Assembly (NCBI GenBank): GCA_964351365.1
Contig: CAYGNP010000005.1
Coordinates: 1 to 64,000 of the forward strand
Length of the DNA: 64,000 bases
Source: UBA1672 sp964351365
GTDB lineage: Bacteria > Pseudomonadota > Alphaproteobacteria > Micavibrionales > Micavibrionaceae
Reading direction: 5' to 3'
Shown here: positions 8,240-16,799 of the stretch, piece after piece
Numbering within the stretch: position 1 is the stretch's first letter
Layout: the number at the start of each line of letters is the position of its first letter
Notes under the pieces: generated by a model
What the model was told of the DNA's origin: nothing
Database searches by the model: none
What the model saw: only the letters and a program-made list of their open reading frames with translations
Translations under genes and position numbers: made by a program

Positions 8240-9184
8240 TCAAAAATGATCCCATCCCAATCTGGAGACATCAATCTTTTGTGATCCAGAATTTTTGAGG
8301 CTTAATCCGGTAATATCGGATGAAAAACGCCCGATTACATACGGTTGTAACCCATGAGTTCGTAAACCCCCGATCACAGCATCAAGATTATCGCACGAAA
8401 CCGCCATCACGAGCTCGTAATCATCCCCGCCCTTCACCGCCGCCTCATAGCTCAAATCACCACAAACAATCGCCTTGCGCACCTCATCTGAAAACATAAT
8501 TGCCTCCAGATCAATCTCCACGCCCAGCCCGCTCGCCTGCCCAATTTTCAGCGCATCAGCAAGCAATCCGTCTGAAACATCAGCCGCCCCATGAACATAA
8601 TTTTGCAGCAAATCCTCAATCCCCACCCTCGGCATAGGCACGCGGTATCGCCGCGCCGCTTCGGGATAATCAAGCCCTTCCTGCAACGCCTTCAGCCCCA
8701 AAACGGCATCGCCCGTAGACCCGCTCAGCACAAGCAGATCACCATCACGCGCACCCATGCGCCGCACCGCCTTACCCGCTGGTACAACGCCCATCACCGT
8801 AATGGAAATAGATACCCCCTCACCCTTTATGCTCGTCGTATCCCCGCCGGAGCAATAAATGCCATAAGCTGCCTGATCCGCAGCCAGTGCCGCCGAAAAT
8901 GCCGCCATCCAGGACTCATCCGGCTTGAGGGGAAAGGCAATATTCAGCTGATAACACAAAGGCCGCGCCCCGCAAGACGCCAGATCAGAGAGATTAACCC
9001 GCAGCGCCTTACGGGCAATATCACCCGGCGCTGTACCTGACAAAAAATGCACCCCTTCATTGAGCGTATCACTGCTCACCACAAGCTCATGCCCGGGCGG
9101 AATTTCAATAATCGCCGCATCATCTTGCAAACCATCGCGCGAAAGCGGAGCAAAATATTTTTGTATCAAATCAAATTCGCTCAT
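8240..9184 (-). CDS. thiL: Thiamine-monophosphate kinase
   Basis: 314 aa from the ATG at 9184 (MSEFDLIQKYFAP), the normal family start; it overlaps the thiD stop as ATGA, so translation is coupled. A longer form from 9232 would intrude into thiD and is less likely. ThiL phosphorylates thiamine monophosphate to thiamine diphosphate, the active cofactor. Seen: the DDAAII metal-binding motif, SSDTLNEGVHF, the central GDTTSIKGEG and the VKGGDDYEL motif. Last gene of the thiE-thiD-thiL operon lying between sucA, whose product needs ThDP, and sucB. Confidence 0.93.
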   Translation of the reverse strand: MSEFDLIQKYFAPLSRDGLQDDAAIIEIPPGHELVVSSDTLNEGVHFLSGTAPGDIARKALRVNLSDLASCGARPLCYQLNIAFPLKPDESWMAAFSAALAADQAAYGIYCSGGDTTSIKGEGVSISITVMGVVPAGKAVRRMGARDGDLLVLSGSTGDAVLGLKALQEGLDYPEAARRYRVPMPRVGIEDLLQNYVHGAADVSDGLLADALKIGQASGLGVEIDLEAIMFSDEVRKAIVCGDLSYEAAVKGGDDYELVMAVSCDNLDAVIGGLRTHGLQPYVIGRFSSDITGLSLKNSGSQKIDVSRLGWDHF

Positions 9185-9909
9185 AGGGAAGTCTTCAAAT
9201 CCTGCGTTAAGTAATCCTTCGCCTTCCCGCACGCCACTTCCAGATCATGTCCAAGCGCCAAATAGGCGGCAATTGCAGACGATAACCGGCAGCCCGTTCC
9301 ATGTGCACTCTCAACATCCACCCGCGGCGCCTCATAAATCCGCACGCCACCGGAATGCGCAAGCACATCACGCATCACATCGCCCTTCAAATGCCCCCCC
9401 TTTAGCAGCACCGCCTGCGCGCCAATATCAACCAATCCGCGCGCAGCTTGCTCCATATCCAACACAGCCTTGCGCGATAATTTCTCCGCCTCCGGAATAT
9501 TCGGGGTGATAATAGAGGCAAGCGGCATCAGCCGCGCCTTCATAACCTCAATCGCATCACCATCAATCAACGCATCCCCGCTGCTGGCAACCATAACCGG
9601 ATCAAGCACAACATGCGCAGGGCGATAGGCCTGAAGCACATCTGCAACCGCCTCAACAACATCCGCGCGCGCCAGCATCCCGATCTTCACCGCATCCACA
9701 GCGCAATCATCAAAGACCGCAACCAACTGGTCACGCACAAACTCTGCCGATACATCATAGATACCGTAAACGCGCTCAGGGCTCTGCGCCGTCAGCGCCG
9801 TAATCACCGCCATACCCTGAACACCAATGCGCGTAAAAACCTTCAAATCGGCTTGGATCCCCGCACCCCCCGAAGGATCAGACCCGGCAATGCTCAGCAC
9901 ATATTTCAT
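9181..9909 (-). CDS. thiD: Hydroxymethylpyrimidine/phosphomethylpyrimidine kinase
   Basis: 242 aa ribokinase-fold kinase that makes HMP-diphosphate for ThiE. Seen: the N-terminal SIAGSDPSGGAGIQADLK substrate loop, VLDPVMVASSG, the TPNIPEAEKL motif, and the C-terminal anion-hole motif SAHGTGCRLSSAIAA. Length is a little below the family norm of ~260. It overlaps thiE upstream and thiL downstream by 4 bp each, so the three are translationally coupled. Confidence 0.94.
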   Translation of the reverse strand: MKYVLSIAGSDPSGGAGIQADLKVFTRIGVQGMAVITALTAQSPERVYGIYDVSAEFVRDQLVAVFDDCAVDAVKIGMLARADVVEAVADVLQAYRPAHVVLDPVMVASSGDALIDGDAIEVMKARLMPLASIITPNIPEAEKLSRKAVLDMEQAARGLVDIGAQAVLLKGGHLKGDVMRDVLAHSGGVRIYEAPRVDVESAHGTGCRLSSAIAAYLALGHDLEVACGKAKDYLTQDLKTSL

Positions 9910-10532
9910 ACTCTCACCACCTGAACAAATTCCCGAGCCGCCGCCTCAACATCCTGCGCCTCAGAAACACTGCGCATCATCGCAACGCCCTGCGCGCCCG
10001 CATCGATCACCGCTCGCGCATTTTCCGCCGTAATCCCGCCAATCCCGACCACCGGCACCGGCACCGGCGCATGACGCACAAGATCGGCAAATCCATCAAC
10101 CCCCAAAACCGGCTTTCCCGGCTTGGTCAGCGTTGGATAGACCGGCCCCGTGCCGACATAATCCACAATATCCGGATTAACATCCGCATAATGCTCACGT
10201 GTAAACGCTGTCACTCCAAGGATTTTATCCGGCCCTAATATCGCCCGCGCACGGGCAGGATCCATATCCTCCTGCCCGATATGTACCCCGTCCAAACCCA
10301 GCTTGGCAGCCAGCTCTACATAATCATTCATCACAAAAGCCACGCCCGTTCCCGCTAAAATATTTTTCACGGCGCGTGCCTGCGCCTCAACCACACCAAC
10401 ATCATCAACTTTATTGCGCAGTTGCACCATCGAAACGCCCCCCCGAACAGCGCATTGAACAACAAATTCAACTGACCGCCCAAGACAGACAGAAGGATCA
10501 ACAACCAGATAAACGGATAGATCAAAACGCAT
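9906..10532 (-). CDS. thiE: Thiamine-phosphate synthase
   Basis: 208 aa from the ATG at 10532 (MRFDLSVYLVVDPS), which matches the family start. An upstream TTG at 10580 adds 16 residues and cannot be excluded. ThiE joins HMP-diphosphate and thiazole phosphate into thiamine phosphate. TIM-barrel motifs: MVQLRNK, FVMNDYVELA, GVHIGQEDM, DYVGTGPVYPTLTK and VVGIGGITAENA. First gene of thiE-thiD-thiL; its stop overlaps the thiD start by 4 bp. No thiazole-branch genes are in this window, and I could not find a TPP riboswitch in the 70-120 nt upstream. Confidence 0.93.
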   Translation of the reverse strand: MRFDLSVYLVVDPSVCLGRSVEFVVQCAVRGGVSMVQLRNKVDDVGVVEAQARAVKNILAGTGVAFVMNDYVELAAKLGLDGVHIGQEDMDPARARAILGPDKILGVTAFTREHYADVNPDIVDYVGTGPVYPTLTKPGKPVLGVDGFADLVRHAPVPVPVVGIGGITAENARAVIDAGAQGVAMMRSVSEAQDVEAAAREFVQVVRV

Positions 10533-10591
10533 ATCCGCACACTGAACAGCCGTCCATACGAAGTCAAGCAAAACCCTCAAGCACGAAAATA

Positions 10592-10621
10592 TTGCATAAA
10601 ATCACCATAATCTGCTATAGT
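10592..10621 (+). promoter_or_regulatory. Candidate promoter upstream of the first tandem paralogue
   Basis: TTGCAT (10592-10597), 18-nt spacer, TATAGT (10616-10621; five of six match). It lies 27 nt before the ATG of the next gene, in the divergent spacer with thiE. Confidence 0.5.
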
Positions 10622-10648
10622 TCGGTAATAATCAAATTAGAGAAATAA

Positions 10649-11059
10649 ATGGGCGCAAACTCACATAACCGTGACTTCTCTGGCACGAAAATAAGAACAC
10701 CGCTAGAAATCATGCGGGCAAACGCAATTATTAACGCCTCCAACGATCATGTTGGTATGGGCATGATTAATTTCAATATTACTGCTTTCTTGCCCCGCAG
10801 CCGTGAAGAAGATGCCCTGCATATTCTTGGACTATGGGCCATTGAGCCCATCAGCAAAGATACATCCCGCTTCCGCCGCTTCCCCGAAGCCGGACAGGAT
10901 GCGTTGTTTAAACGTATTCACGCCCTGACAAAACACCTTGCCAATCGCCCCGATGTAACAGATAGCTTCATCGAAAAAGCAAGAAACTATATGAAAGCAG
11001 CCGTAGAAAAAGAGCTGAAAATCCTATGCGCAGGCCAAACCGACAGACAAACTGCATAA
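10649..11059 (+). CDS. Unknown protein, tandem paralogue A
   Basis: 136 aa, no recognised domain, no signal peptide or membrane segment. Shares with the next gene the blocks GTKIRTPLEIMRANAIINA, a following INFNITAFLPR stretch, LGLWAIEP, and a helical C-terminal half with FRRFPEAG. The conserved N-terminal block with a basic/Thr-Pro patch followed by helices suggests a small cytoplasmic helical protein. Preceded by a decent promoter. Function cannot be named; it sits between the thi operon and sucA on the opposite strand. Confidence 0.65.
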   Translation: MGANSHNRDFSGTKIRTPLEIMRANAIINASNDHVGMGMINFNITAFLPRSREEDALHILGLWAIEPISKDTSRFRRFPEAGQDALFKRIHALTKHLANRPDVTDSFIEKARNYMKAAVEKELKILCAGQTDRQTA

Positions 11060-11183
11060 AATTTTAGAAAAATTTATATTAAATTTTATCTTGTTAACCT
11101 TTTCTTTAGTCCCGCGGGTGTAAAAAGGCACTATCACTGATCCAGCGTTCCCGGATCGCCTTATCCAAACAACCGAAGAAAAA

Positions 11184-11612
11184 GTGAGCAAGACCATGAA
11201 CATGGAATTGTACAAGCGCAGCTTTGTGGGAACACAAATCAAAACGCCATTCGACCAAATGCGCGCCAACGCTATGATAAATGCACAGCACGACGAACGT
11301 GGCCTGAGTATCCTGCATTTTAATATTAATGCATTCATGCGCGACGGACGTTACGAAGATCTGTTTTATATCCTGAAATTATGGGCAGTCGAGCCAATGA
11401 AGCGTCAGCCGCAAAAGTTCCAGCGCTACCCCCTCGCCGGCTACAAAGCTCTCATGGGCCGCATCAAAATATTAGAAACAAGCCTCGCAAAACGGGCAAA
11501 TATGTCTCAATGGTTTATCGAAACGTCAGCAGCGCAAATGCGTGAAATTACAGACCAGTATATTCACGACCTATGCCCGGATTTGCAGGAAAAACAGAGC
11601 AGACAGGCATAA
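11184..11612 (+). CDS. Unknown protein, tandem paralogue B
   Basis: 142 aa if started at the GTG at 11184 after CGAAGAAAAA; ATG at 11196 gives MNMELYKRSFVG and is an equally reasonable start. Clearly homologous to the gene before it: GTQIKTPFDQMRANAMINAQ, LHFNINAFMRDGR, ILKLWAVEPM and FQRYPLAGYKALM align block for block, with the same spacing. This indicates an old tandem duplication. No known domain recognised. Ends at a strong bidirectional terminator shared with sucA. Confidence 0.65.
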   Translation: MSKTMNMELYKRSFVGTQIKTPFDQMRANAMINAQHDERGLSILHFNINAFMRDGRYEDLFYILKLWAVEPMKRQPQKFQRYPLAGYKALMGRIKILETSLAKRANMSQWFIETSAAQMREITDQYIHDLCPDLQEKQSRQA

Positions 11613-11637
11613 AGCATAAGAATATTGAAGGGGAGGG

Positions 11638-11665
11638 AAAAGGCGCAGCGTATCGGCGCCTTTTT
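11638..11665. terminator. Bidirectional intrinsic terminator between paralogue B and sucA
   Basis: Perfect inverted repeat AAAAGGCGC (11638-11646) / GCGCCTTTT (11656-11664) with a 9-nt loop. The A-run on one side and T-run on the other allow use from both convergent genes. Confidence 0.85.
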
Positions 11666-11672
11666 CAATGCC

Positions 11673-14579
11673 CTACTTCACCTTTAGCGCCTCATCCACC
11701 AGTGCCGCCTGCTCCGCCGCATGCTTCTTAGCTGAGCCTGTCGCCGGAGATGCGCTGGCCACACGGCCAATATAGCGCGGCCGTCCGGCTTTGTGCTTAA
11801 TCTCACTCAAGACGGCCTCAATCCGGCGATCAACAAAGTGCCAAGCACCCTGATTTTCTGGCTCTTCCTGACACCACACGACTTCCGCATTTTTATACGG
11901 CTTAAGCTCATCACCAAGAGCCTTAGCTGGAAAAGGATAGAGCTGCTCTAAACGCAGAATTATAATGTCCTTAATCCCGCGGTCACGGCGCTCCTGCAAA
12001 AGATCGAAATAAACCTTACCTGAACAGACAATCACTCTCTTCATCTTGTCGGCTTTAACCAGATCATCACGATCATCATCCCACAAAACGCGATGGAAAG
12101 TGCTATCACCCGTAAACATATCCGCGGTAGAGACTGCCAATTTGTGACGCAGCAGGGATTTCGGCGTCATAATCACCAGAGGTTTGCGGAAATCTCTGTG
12201 CATCTGCCGGCGCAGCGCATGGAAATAATTTGCAGGCGTCGTCAGATTACACACCTGCCAGTTATCATCGGCCGAAAGCTGGAGGAACCGCTCAAACCGG
12301 GCGGAGGAATGCTCCGGCCCCTGCCCCTCATAGCCATGAGGCAAAAGCATGACAAGCCCGGACATCCGCAGCCACTTGGACTCTCCCGATGAAATAAACT
12401 GGTCAATCATCACCTGCGCACCATTGGCAAAATCCCCGAACTGCGCCTCCCAGATAGTAAGAGTCTTCGGATCAGCAAGTGAATACCCATACTCAAAGCC
12501 AAGAACCGCCATTTCAGAGAGCGGGCTATCATGTGCTTCAAACGTAGGCTGACCTTCCTTGATATGCTGAAGCGCAACATGCTTCTTTTCCGTTTCCTGA
12601 TCGCGCCAAATCGCATGACGGTGAGAAAACGTCCCCCGCCCGACATCCTGCCCCGATAAACGCACCGCATAACCATCATCCAGTAAAGTCCCAAACGCAA
12701 GCAATTCCCCCATCGACCAGTCATAATCCTTACCGGTTTCAAGCATCTCTTCCTTAGCCTTCAGCGTCCGCAGCAATTTTTTATTAATGTTAAAACCTTC
12801 CGGTACATGCGTGATTACTTTACCTATACGCTGCAAATCTTTTTCACTAATAGCCGTTTTCCCGCGCCGCTCATCACCGGTGGCAACCTTCATATCAGAC
12901 CAGGCACCAGAGAGGAAATCTGCCGAATTAGGTTTATAGCTCTCAACAGCCGCAAAAGCCTCATCCAGCTTGGCGGTAAACTCATCCTCAATCGCCTTGA
13001 CATCAGACTCACTCAGCGTGCCCTCACCCACAAGCTGCGCTGCATATTTAGTGCGTGTCGTCTCCTGCGTCGCAATTTTCTTATACATCAACGGCTGCGT
13101 AAAGGCTGGCTCATCGCCCTCATTATGCCCATAGCGGCGATAGCAGAAAATATCGATAACCACGTCTTTCTTGAATTCCTGACGATATTCCGTTGCAACG
13201 CGCGCAACATGCACAACCGCCTCCGGATCATCTCCATTCACATGAAATATCGGCGCATCAAGCATCTTCGCAACATCTGTACAATATGGGCCAGAGCGCG
13301 AAAATTTCGGCATGGTCGTAAAGCCGATCTGGTTGTTAATCACAATATGCAGTGTGCCCCCGACGCGGTAGCCCGGCAGCTCCGAAATCATGAACGTTTC
13401 AGCGATAATGCCCTGCCCGGCAAACGCCGCATCCCCGTGAAGCAATAACGGCAAGACCTGAATGGCATCAGTGTCTTTGCGTTGCACTTGCTTGGAGCGC
13501 ACTTTACCAATGACAACAGGGTTCACAAACTCCAGATGCGATGGATTAGCCGTCAAAGACAGGTGAATACTATTGCCATCAAAATCACGATCGCTCGATG
13601 TCCCTAAATGGTACTTAACATCCCCAGATCCCAAAACATCATCCGGCGTCGAGGACTGCCCCTGAAACTCAGCAAATATCGTGGTAAACGGCTTGCCCAT
13701 CACATTCGCAAGCACGTTCAAGCGCCCGCGATGAGCCATACCAACAACAATTTCCTTTAGACCCATCTGGCCGCCGCGCTTCATAATCTGCTCAATCGCA
13801 GGGATCAACGCCTCCCCGCCATCAATACCAAAACGTTTTGTGCCCGTGTGCTTCTTGTGCAGATACTGCTCAAAACCTTCCGCCGCCGTTAAGCGCTCAA
13901 GGATCGCCCGCTTTCCTTCAGGCGTAAATTCGGTTTTATTACGTGGCTCTTCAATACGCTCTTGAATCCACGCCCGTTCAACCGGATTACTCAGATGCAT
14001 ATACTCAACCCCGACCGTTCCGGCGTAAATCTCACGCAAAGCAGACAATATCTCACGCAAGGTTGCCTGCTCCATGCCAAGCATCCCGTTAATGTAAATC
14101 GAGCGATTATAATCCGCAGATGTGAAACCGTAATATTCTGGGCTAAGCTCGGGATGCTCATCAATCTGCTTCATCCCTAAAGGATCAAGATTGGCTAGAA
14201 AATGCCCACGAAAACGGTAGGAACGAATAAGCATAAGCGCACGAATAGAATCAAGGGCCGCCTGCTTAATATCCTCTGCGCTTGCACCGGATTTTTTAGG
14301 TTTATTAGTATCATTTGCCGCCTCAACCAAAATGCCGTCAGCAGGAGCAATCGCCGCACTACCAAAATTACGATTATTCTTGGCATTATCTGCAGGAGTC
14401 CAGCTCGCCCCGGACAGCTCTTTCAAAAACCCTGCTTCACTATCATTCAAACCAGAAAAAAAATCGCGCCAGCTCTCATCCACATTCATCGGGTTTTGAT
14501 GAAATTCCGCATAAAGATGCGCGATATATTCCGCGTTTACACCATTCAAAAATGTCTGATCAAGATTGCTTTGGCTCAT
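11673..14579 (-). CDS. sucA: 2-oxoglutarate dehydrogenase E1 component
   Basis: 968 aa ThDP enzyme that decarboxylates 2-oxoglutarate and succinylates SucB. The N-terminal SNLDQTFLNGVNAEYIAHLY helix that binds E2 is present. ThDP site: MAHRGRLNVLANV, HLSLTANPSHLE, and HGDAAFAGQGIIAETFMIS with the following GGTLHIVINNQIGFTT. Transketolase-like C-terminal half: SGQDVGRGTFSHRHA and LRMSGLVMLLPHGYEGQGPEHSSARFER (both parts of one conserved loop). Full length for the family. It is preceded on the same strand by two unknown paralogues and followed by a bidirectional terminator, so sucB is not in the same transcript. Confidence 0.97.
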   Translation of the reverse strand: MSQSNLDQTFLNGVNAEYIAHLYAEFHQNPMNVDESWRDFFSGLNDSEAGFLKELSGASWTPADNAKNNRNFGSAAIAPADGILVEAANDTNKPKKSGASAEDIKQAALDSIRALMLIRSYRFRGHFLANLDPLGMKQIDEHPELSPEYYGFTSADYNRSIYINGMLGMEQATLREILSALREIYAGTVGVEYMHLSNPVERAWIQERIEEPRNKTEFTPEGKRAILERLTAAEGFEQYLHKKHTGTKRFGIDGGEALIPAIEQIMKRGGQMGLKEIVVGMAHRGRLNVLANVMGKPFTTIFAEFQGQSSTPDDVLGSGDVKYHLGTSSDRDFDGNSIHLSLTANPSHLEFVNPVVIGKVRSKQVQRKDTDAIQVLPLLLHGDAAFAGQGIIAETFMISELPGYRVGGTLHIVINNQIGFTTMPKFSRSGPYCTDVAKMLDAPIFHVNGDDPEAVVHVARVATEYRQEFKKDVVIDIFCYRRYGHNEGDEPAFTQPLMYKKIATQETTRTKYAAQLVGEGTLSESDVKAIEDEFTAKLDEAFAAVESYKPNSADFLSGAWSDMKVATGDERRGKTAISEKDLQRIGKVITHVPEGFNINKKLLRTLKAKEEMLETGKDYDWSMGELLAFGTLLDDGYAVRLSGQDVGRGTFSHRHAIWRDQETEKKHVALQHIKEGQPTFEAHDSPLSEMAVLGFEYGYSLADPKTLTIWEAQFGDFANGAQVMIDQFISSGESKWLRMSGLVMLLPHGYEGQGPEHSSARFERFLQLSADDNWQVCNLTTPANYFHALRRQMHRDFRKPLVIMTPKSLLRHKLAVSTADMFTGDSTFHRVLWDDDRDDLVKADKMKRVIVCSGKVYFDLLQERRDRGIKDIIILRLEQLYPFPAKALGDELKPYKNAEVVWCQEEPENQGAWHFVDRRIEAVLSEIKHKAGRPRYIGRVASASPATGSAKKHAAEQAALVDEALKVK

Positions 14580-14651
14580 GGCTAAATCCCTTATTATTGC
14601 GCATCAAATATGCCCTCTCTTTAAGGCTTTAACAAGGGGCTAGCGTAGGAA

Positions 14652-15188
14652 TTAGAGATTTTTATTAAGCGCCGCAGCAATCGAAGAAATCGCGCTATCT
14701 TCCGCTGCACTAATATTCATAGGGTGATGGACATCACTGCCTGCCGTAACACGTGCAACAATCCCGGCCATCAACTTTCCAAAAAAACCCTCTTTCAGTT
14801 CATCTCCCTCGCCAAACTCTCCATAAGCCTGCGCAACCGAAGATGCAATATCCAGAACCATTTTCACATAAGCCCTGGCCTCATCCTGACTTGCCTTGCT
14901 TTTAATCGCCAGCACAGCCTCCTCGCAGGATGGTCCAAGATTGAACACCCCATCAGACCAGCTCAGCCAATCTTCACGGCTGTTCAAAATTTCAGTAGCA
15001 ACCTCCTTGGCCAATCCCTCTTGCGTTTTAGAAATCTCACGGATACAAGCCTCCAGAGCCTGCATCTCAAGCCTGTCATCACGCTCTCCTTGCTCATCTT
15101 CCGCATAACTCACATTCAAGCCAACGCGGTAAGGAAGCCGAACAATCAGCTCTGCTTGCTCCAAAGTAAAATCTGATAATGCTGTCAT
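14652..15188 (-). CDS. Unknown protein of a tandem pair upstream of sucA (copy 2)
   Basis: 178 aa, acidic, no signal peptide. Shares with the gene upstream the motif LIVRLPYRVGLNVSYAEDE near residues 14-33, a following E-rich helix (EMQALEACIREISK), a conserved Trp segment (REDWLSW) and an acidic stretch around AYGEFGE. Not assigned to a named family. It is 14 nt downstream of its paralogue and 72 nt upstream of sucA, so the two are likely co-transcribed with sucA. Confidence 0.65.
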   Translation of the reverse strand: MTALSDFTLEQAELIVRLPYRVGLNVSYAEDEQGERDDRLEMQALEACIREISKTQEGLAKEVATEILNSREDWLSWSDGVFNLGPSCEEAVLAIKSKASQDEARAYVKMVLDIASSVAQAYGEFGEGDELKEGFFGKLMAGIVARVTAGSDVHHPMNISAAEDSAISSIAAALNKNL

Positions 15189-15202
15189 AAAAAACCTCTT
15201 AT

Positions 15203-15763
15203 CTATATGTATGTTCCACCAAGCGCCTTCGCAACAACACGCAGCGCCCTGCGCTCATCAAAAGAAATATTGATAAACTGTTCCCAGTTTTTCGGCGTAA
15301 CACCCGCCTGGGCTGCCATTTTCTGGCTCTTTTTAAAATCAAAATACATGCGTATTTTCTGCCAGATCGGTGTTTTATCACCATACTCCCGAAACGCGAG
15401 TGCAACTGACTCACCAATCTCAATCAAATGATTTTTAAACGCGCTTAATTCCTTATCTTCGACGTTATTCGCAAGAATATCAATCACCTTATAGCAATCA
15501 TGCTCAATGCCAGATAAATCCTTCGCCCAACTTGGCCACTCCGCCCTGCGCCTCACCGTCTCGCTAATGACGAACTGCACCGTTTCCGCGCCGAAAACTT
15601 CCTGAGAATACGCCGTTATAATCCGCTCAAGCGCATCGAGCTCCTCGGCATCAGAATGCTCACCCCCTGATTTATCGCTCTCACTCACATACAGCCCAAC
15701 GCGGTAAGGCAAGCTCACAATGAGTGTACGTTGATCCGGAACAAGTTTGTCTAGAAAGTTCAT
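15203..15763 (-). CDS. Unknown protein of a tandem pair upstream of sucA (copy 1)
   Basis: 186 aa cytoplasmic protein. Aligns with the next gene through LIVSLPYRVGLYVSESD, ELDALERIITAYSQ, RRAEWPSW and VALAFREYGD; this copy alone has a C-terminal block (MAAQAGVTPKNWEQFINISF) reminiscent of a small helical repeat. The phrase LPYRVGLxVS is the shared signature. Function unknown. First gene of a probable transcript running into sucA; sucD ends upstream at its own terminator. Confidence 0.65.
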   Translation of the reverse strand: MNFLDKLVPDQRTLIVSLPYRVGLYVSESDKSGGEHSDAEELDALERIITAYSQEVFGAETVQFVISETVRRRAEWPSWAKDLSGIEHDCYKVIDILANNVEDKELSAFKNHLIEIGESVALAFREYGDKTPIWQKIRMYFDFKKSQKMAAQAGVTPKNWEQFINISFDERRALRVVAKALGGTYI

Positions 15764-15833
15764 AAGCTTAGCGCCCTTTTATCGCAACTACACTGTACAC
15801 ACAAAATAACATCGATTCAAATACGTTTTGACA

Positions 15834-15863
15834 ATCAAAAAAGAGCGCCATAGAGCGCCCTTT
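15834..15863 (-). terminator. Intrinsic terminator after sucD
   Basis: Stem of nine positions with one mismatch (15840-15848 with 15855-15863), GC-rich core, followed on the minus strand by a T-run (15839-15834). It separates sucD from the sucA transcript. Confidence 0.65.
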
Positions 15864-15885
15864 TGAAAAAATATATAAAAAAAAC

Positions 15886-16761
15886 TTACGCCGCCATAGC
15901 TTCTTTCACAGCCTTGCCAAGCCCGGCCGGACTTTCAGAAACCACAAACCCTGCCGCGCGCATCGCCTCCATTTTCGCTGGCGCCGTATCATCCGCACCG
16001 GAAATAATCGCCCCGGCATGCCCCATACGCTTGCCCGGAGGAGCCGTCGCACCGGCAATAAACCCTGCAATCGGTTTTTTCTTCTTGAGGGATTTATAAA
16101 ACTCACACGCCTCAAGTTCAGCCGTACCACCAATTTCACCAATCATCAAAATCGCTTCTGTTTCCGGATCATCCATAAACAGCTCAATGCAGTCTATGAA
16201 GTTCGTGCCATTAACAGGGTCGCCGCCAATCCCGATACAGGTTGTCTGCCCCAAACCGACCGCACCTGTTTGCGCAACAGCCTCGTAGGTCAGCGTGCCG
16301 GAGCGGGAGACGATTCCCACCTTGCCGCGCTTGTGAATATGGCCAGGCATAATCCCGATTTTACATTCATCCGGCGTGATAATACCCGGACAGTTCGGCC
16401 CGATCAAACGAGTTTTAGACCCGCTCAGCGCGCGCTTGACCTTAACCATATCAAGAACAGGAATGCCTTCCGTGATACAAATCGCAAGCTCAATCCCCGC
16501 ATCAATCGCCTCAAGAATAGCATCCGCAGCAAATGGCGGCGGCACATAAATCACACTCGCATTCGCGCCCGTGCGCTCCTTCGCCTCACCAACCGTATCA
16601 AATACCGGCAGGCCAAGATGCTCCGAACCGCCCTTGCCTGGCGTAACACCACCAACCATTTTTGTGCCGTATGCAATCGCCTGTTCTGAGTGGAACGTGC
16701 CCTGCGCCCCAGTAAACCCTTGGCAAATGACTTTTGTATTTTTATTAACAAGTACTGACAT
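15886..16761 (-). CDS. sucD: Succinyl-CoA ligase, alpha subunit
   Basis: 291 aa. Binds CoA and carries the phosphohistidine. Seen: VICQGFTGAQGTFHSEQAIA, the CoA-binding TPGKGGSEHLGLPVF, RLIGPNCPGIITP, and the active-site GHAGAIISG near the C-terminus. With SucC it converts succinyl-CoA to succinate with NTP formation. It normally follows sucC directly; here a Cu/Zn superoxide dismutase gene lies between them. Transcription ends at the hairpin at 15834-15863. Confidence 0.97.
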   Translation of the reverse strand: MSVLVNKNTKVICQGFTGAQGTFHSEQAIAYGTKMVGGVTPGKGGSEHLGLPVFDTVGEAKERTGANASVIYVPPPFAADAILEAIDAGIELAICITEGIPVLDMVKVKRALSGSKTRLIGPNCPGIITPDECKIGIMPGHIHKRGKVGIVSRSGTLTYEAVAQTGAVGLGQTTCIGIGGDPVNGTNFIDCIELFMDDPETEAILMIGEIGGTAELEACEFYKSLKKKKPIAGFIAGATAPPGKRMGHAGAIISGADDTAPAKMEAMRAAGFVVSESPAGLGKAVKEAMAA

Positions 16762-16799
16762 ATTGAAATCCTCTAATCAGTTAAAAACTTCACGCACAT

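Noticed and set aside
10533..10650. TPP riboswitch upstream of thiE
   Set aside because: Looked for the conserved CTGAGA and ACCTGAT-type segments in the leader; not found, and the space before the divergent gene is too short.
12807..13448. 213-residue plus-strand frame within sucA
   Set aside because: Antisense to the conserved core of SucA, no domain, no ribosome-binding site.
16018..16689. 223-residue plus-strand frame within sucD
   Set aside because: Antisense to conserved SucD motifs with the same Arg/Asn/His bias.
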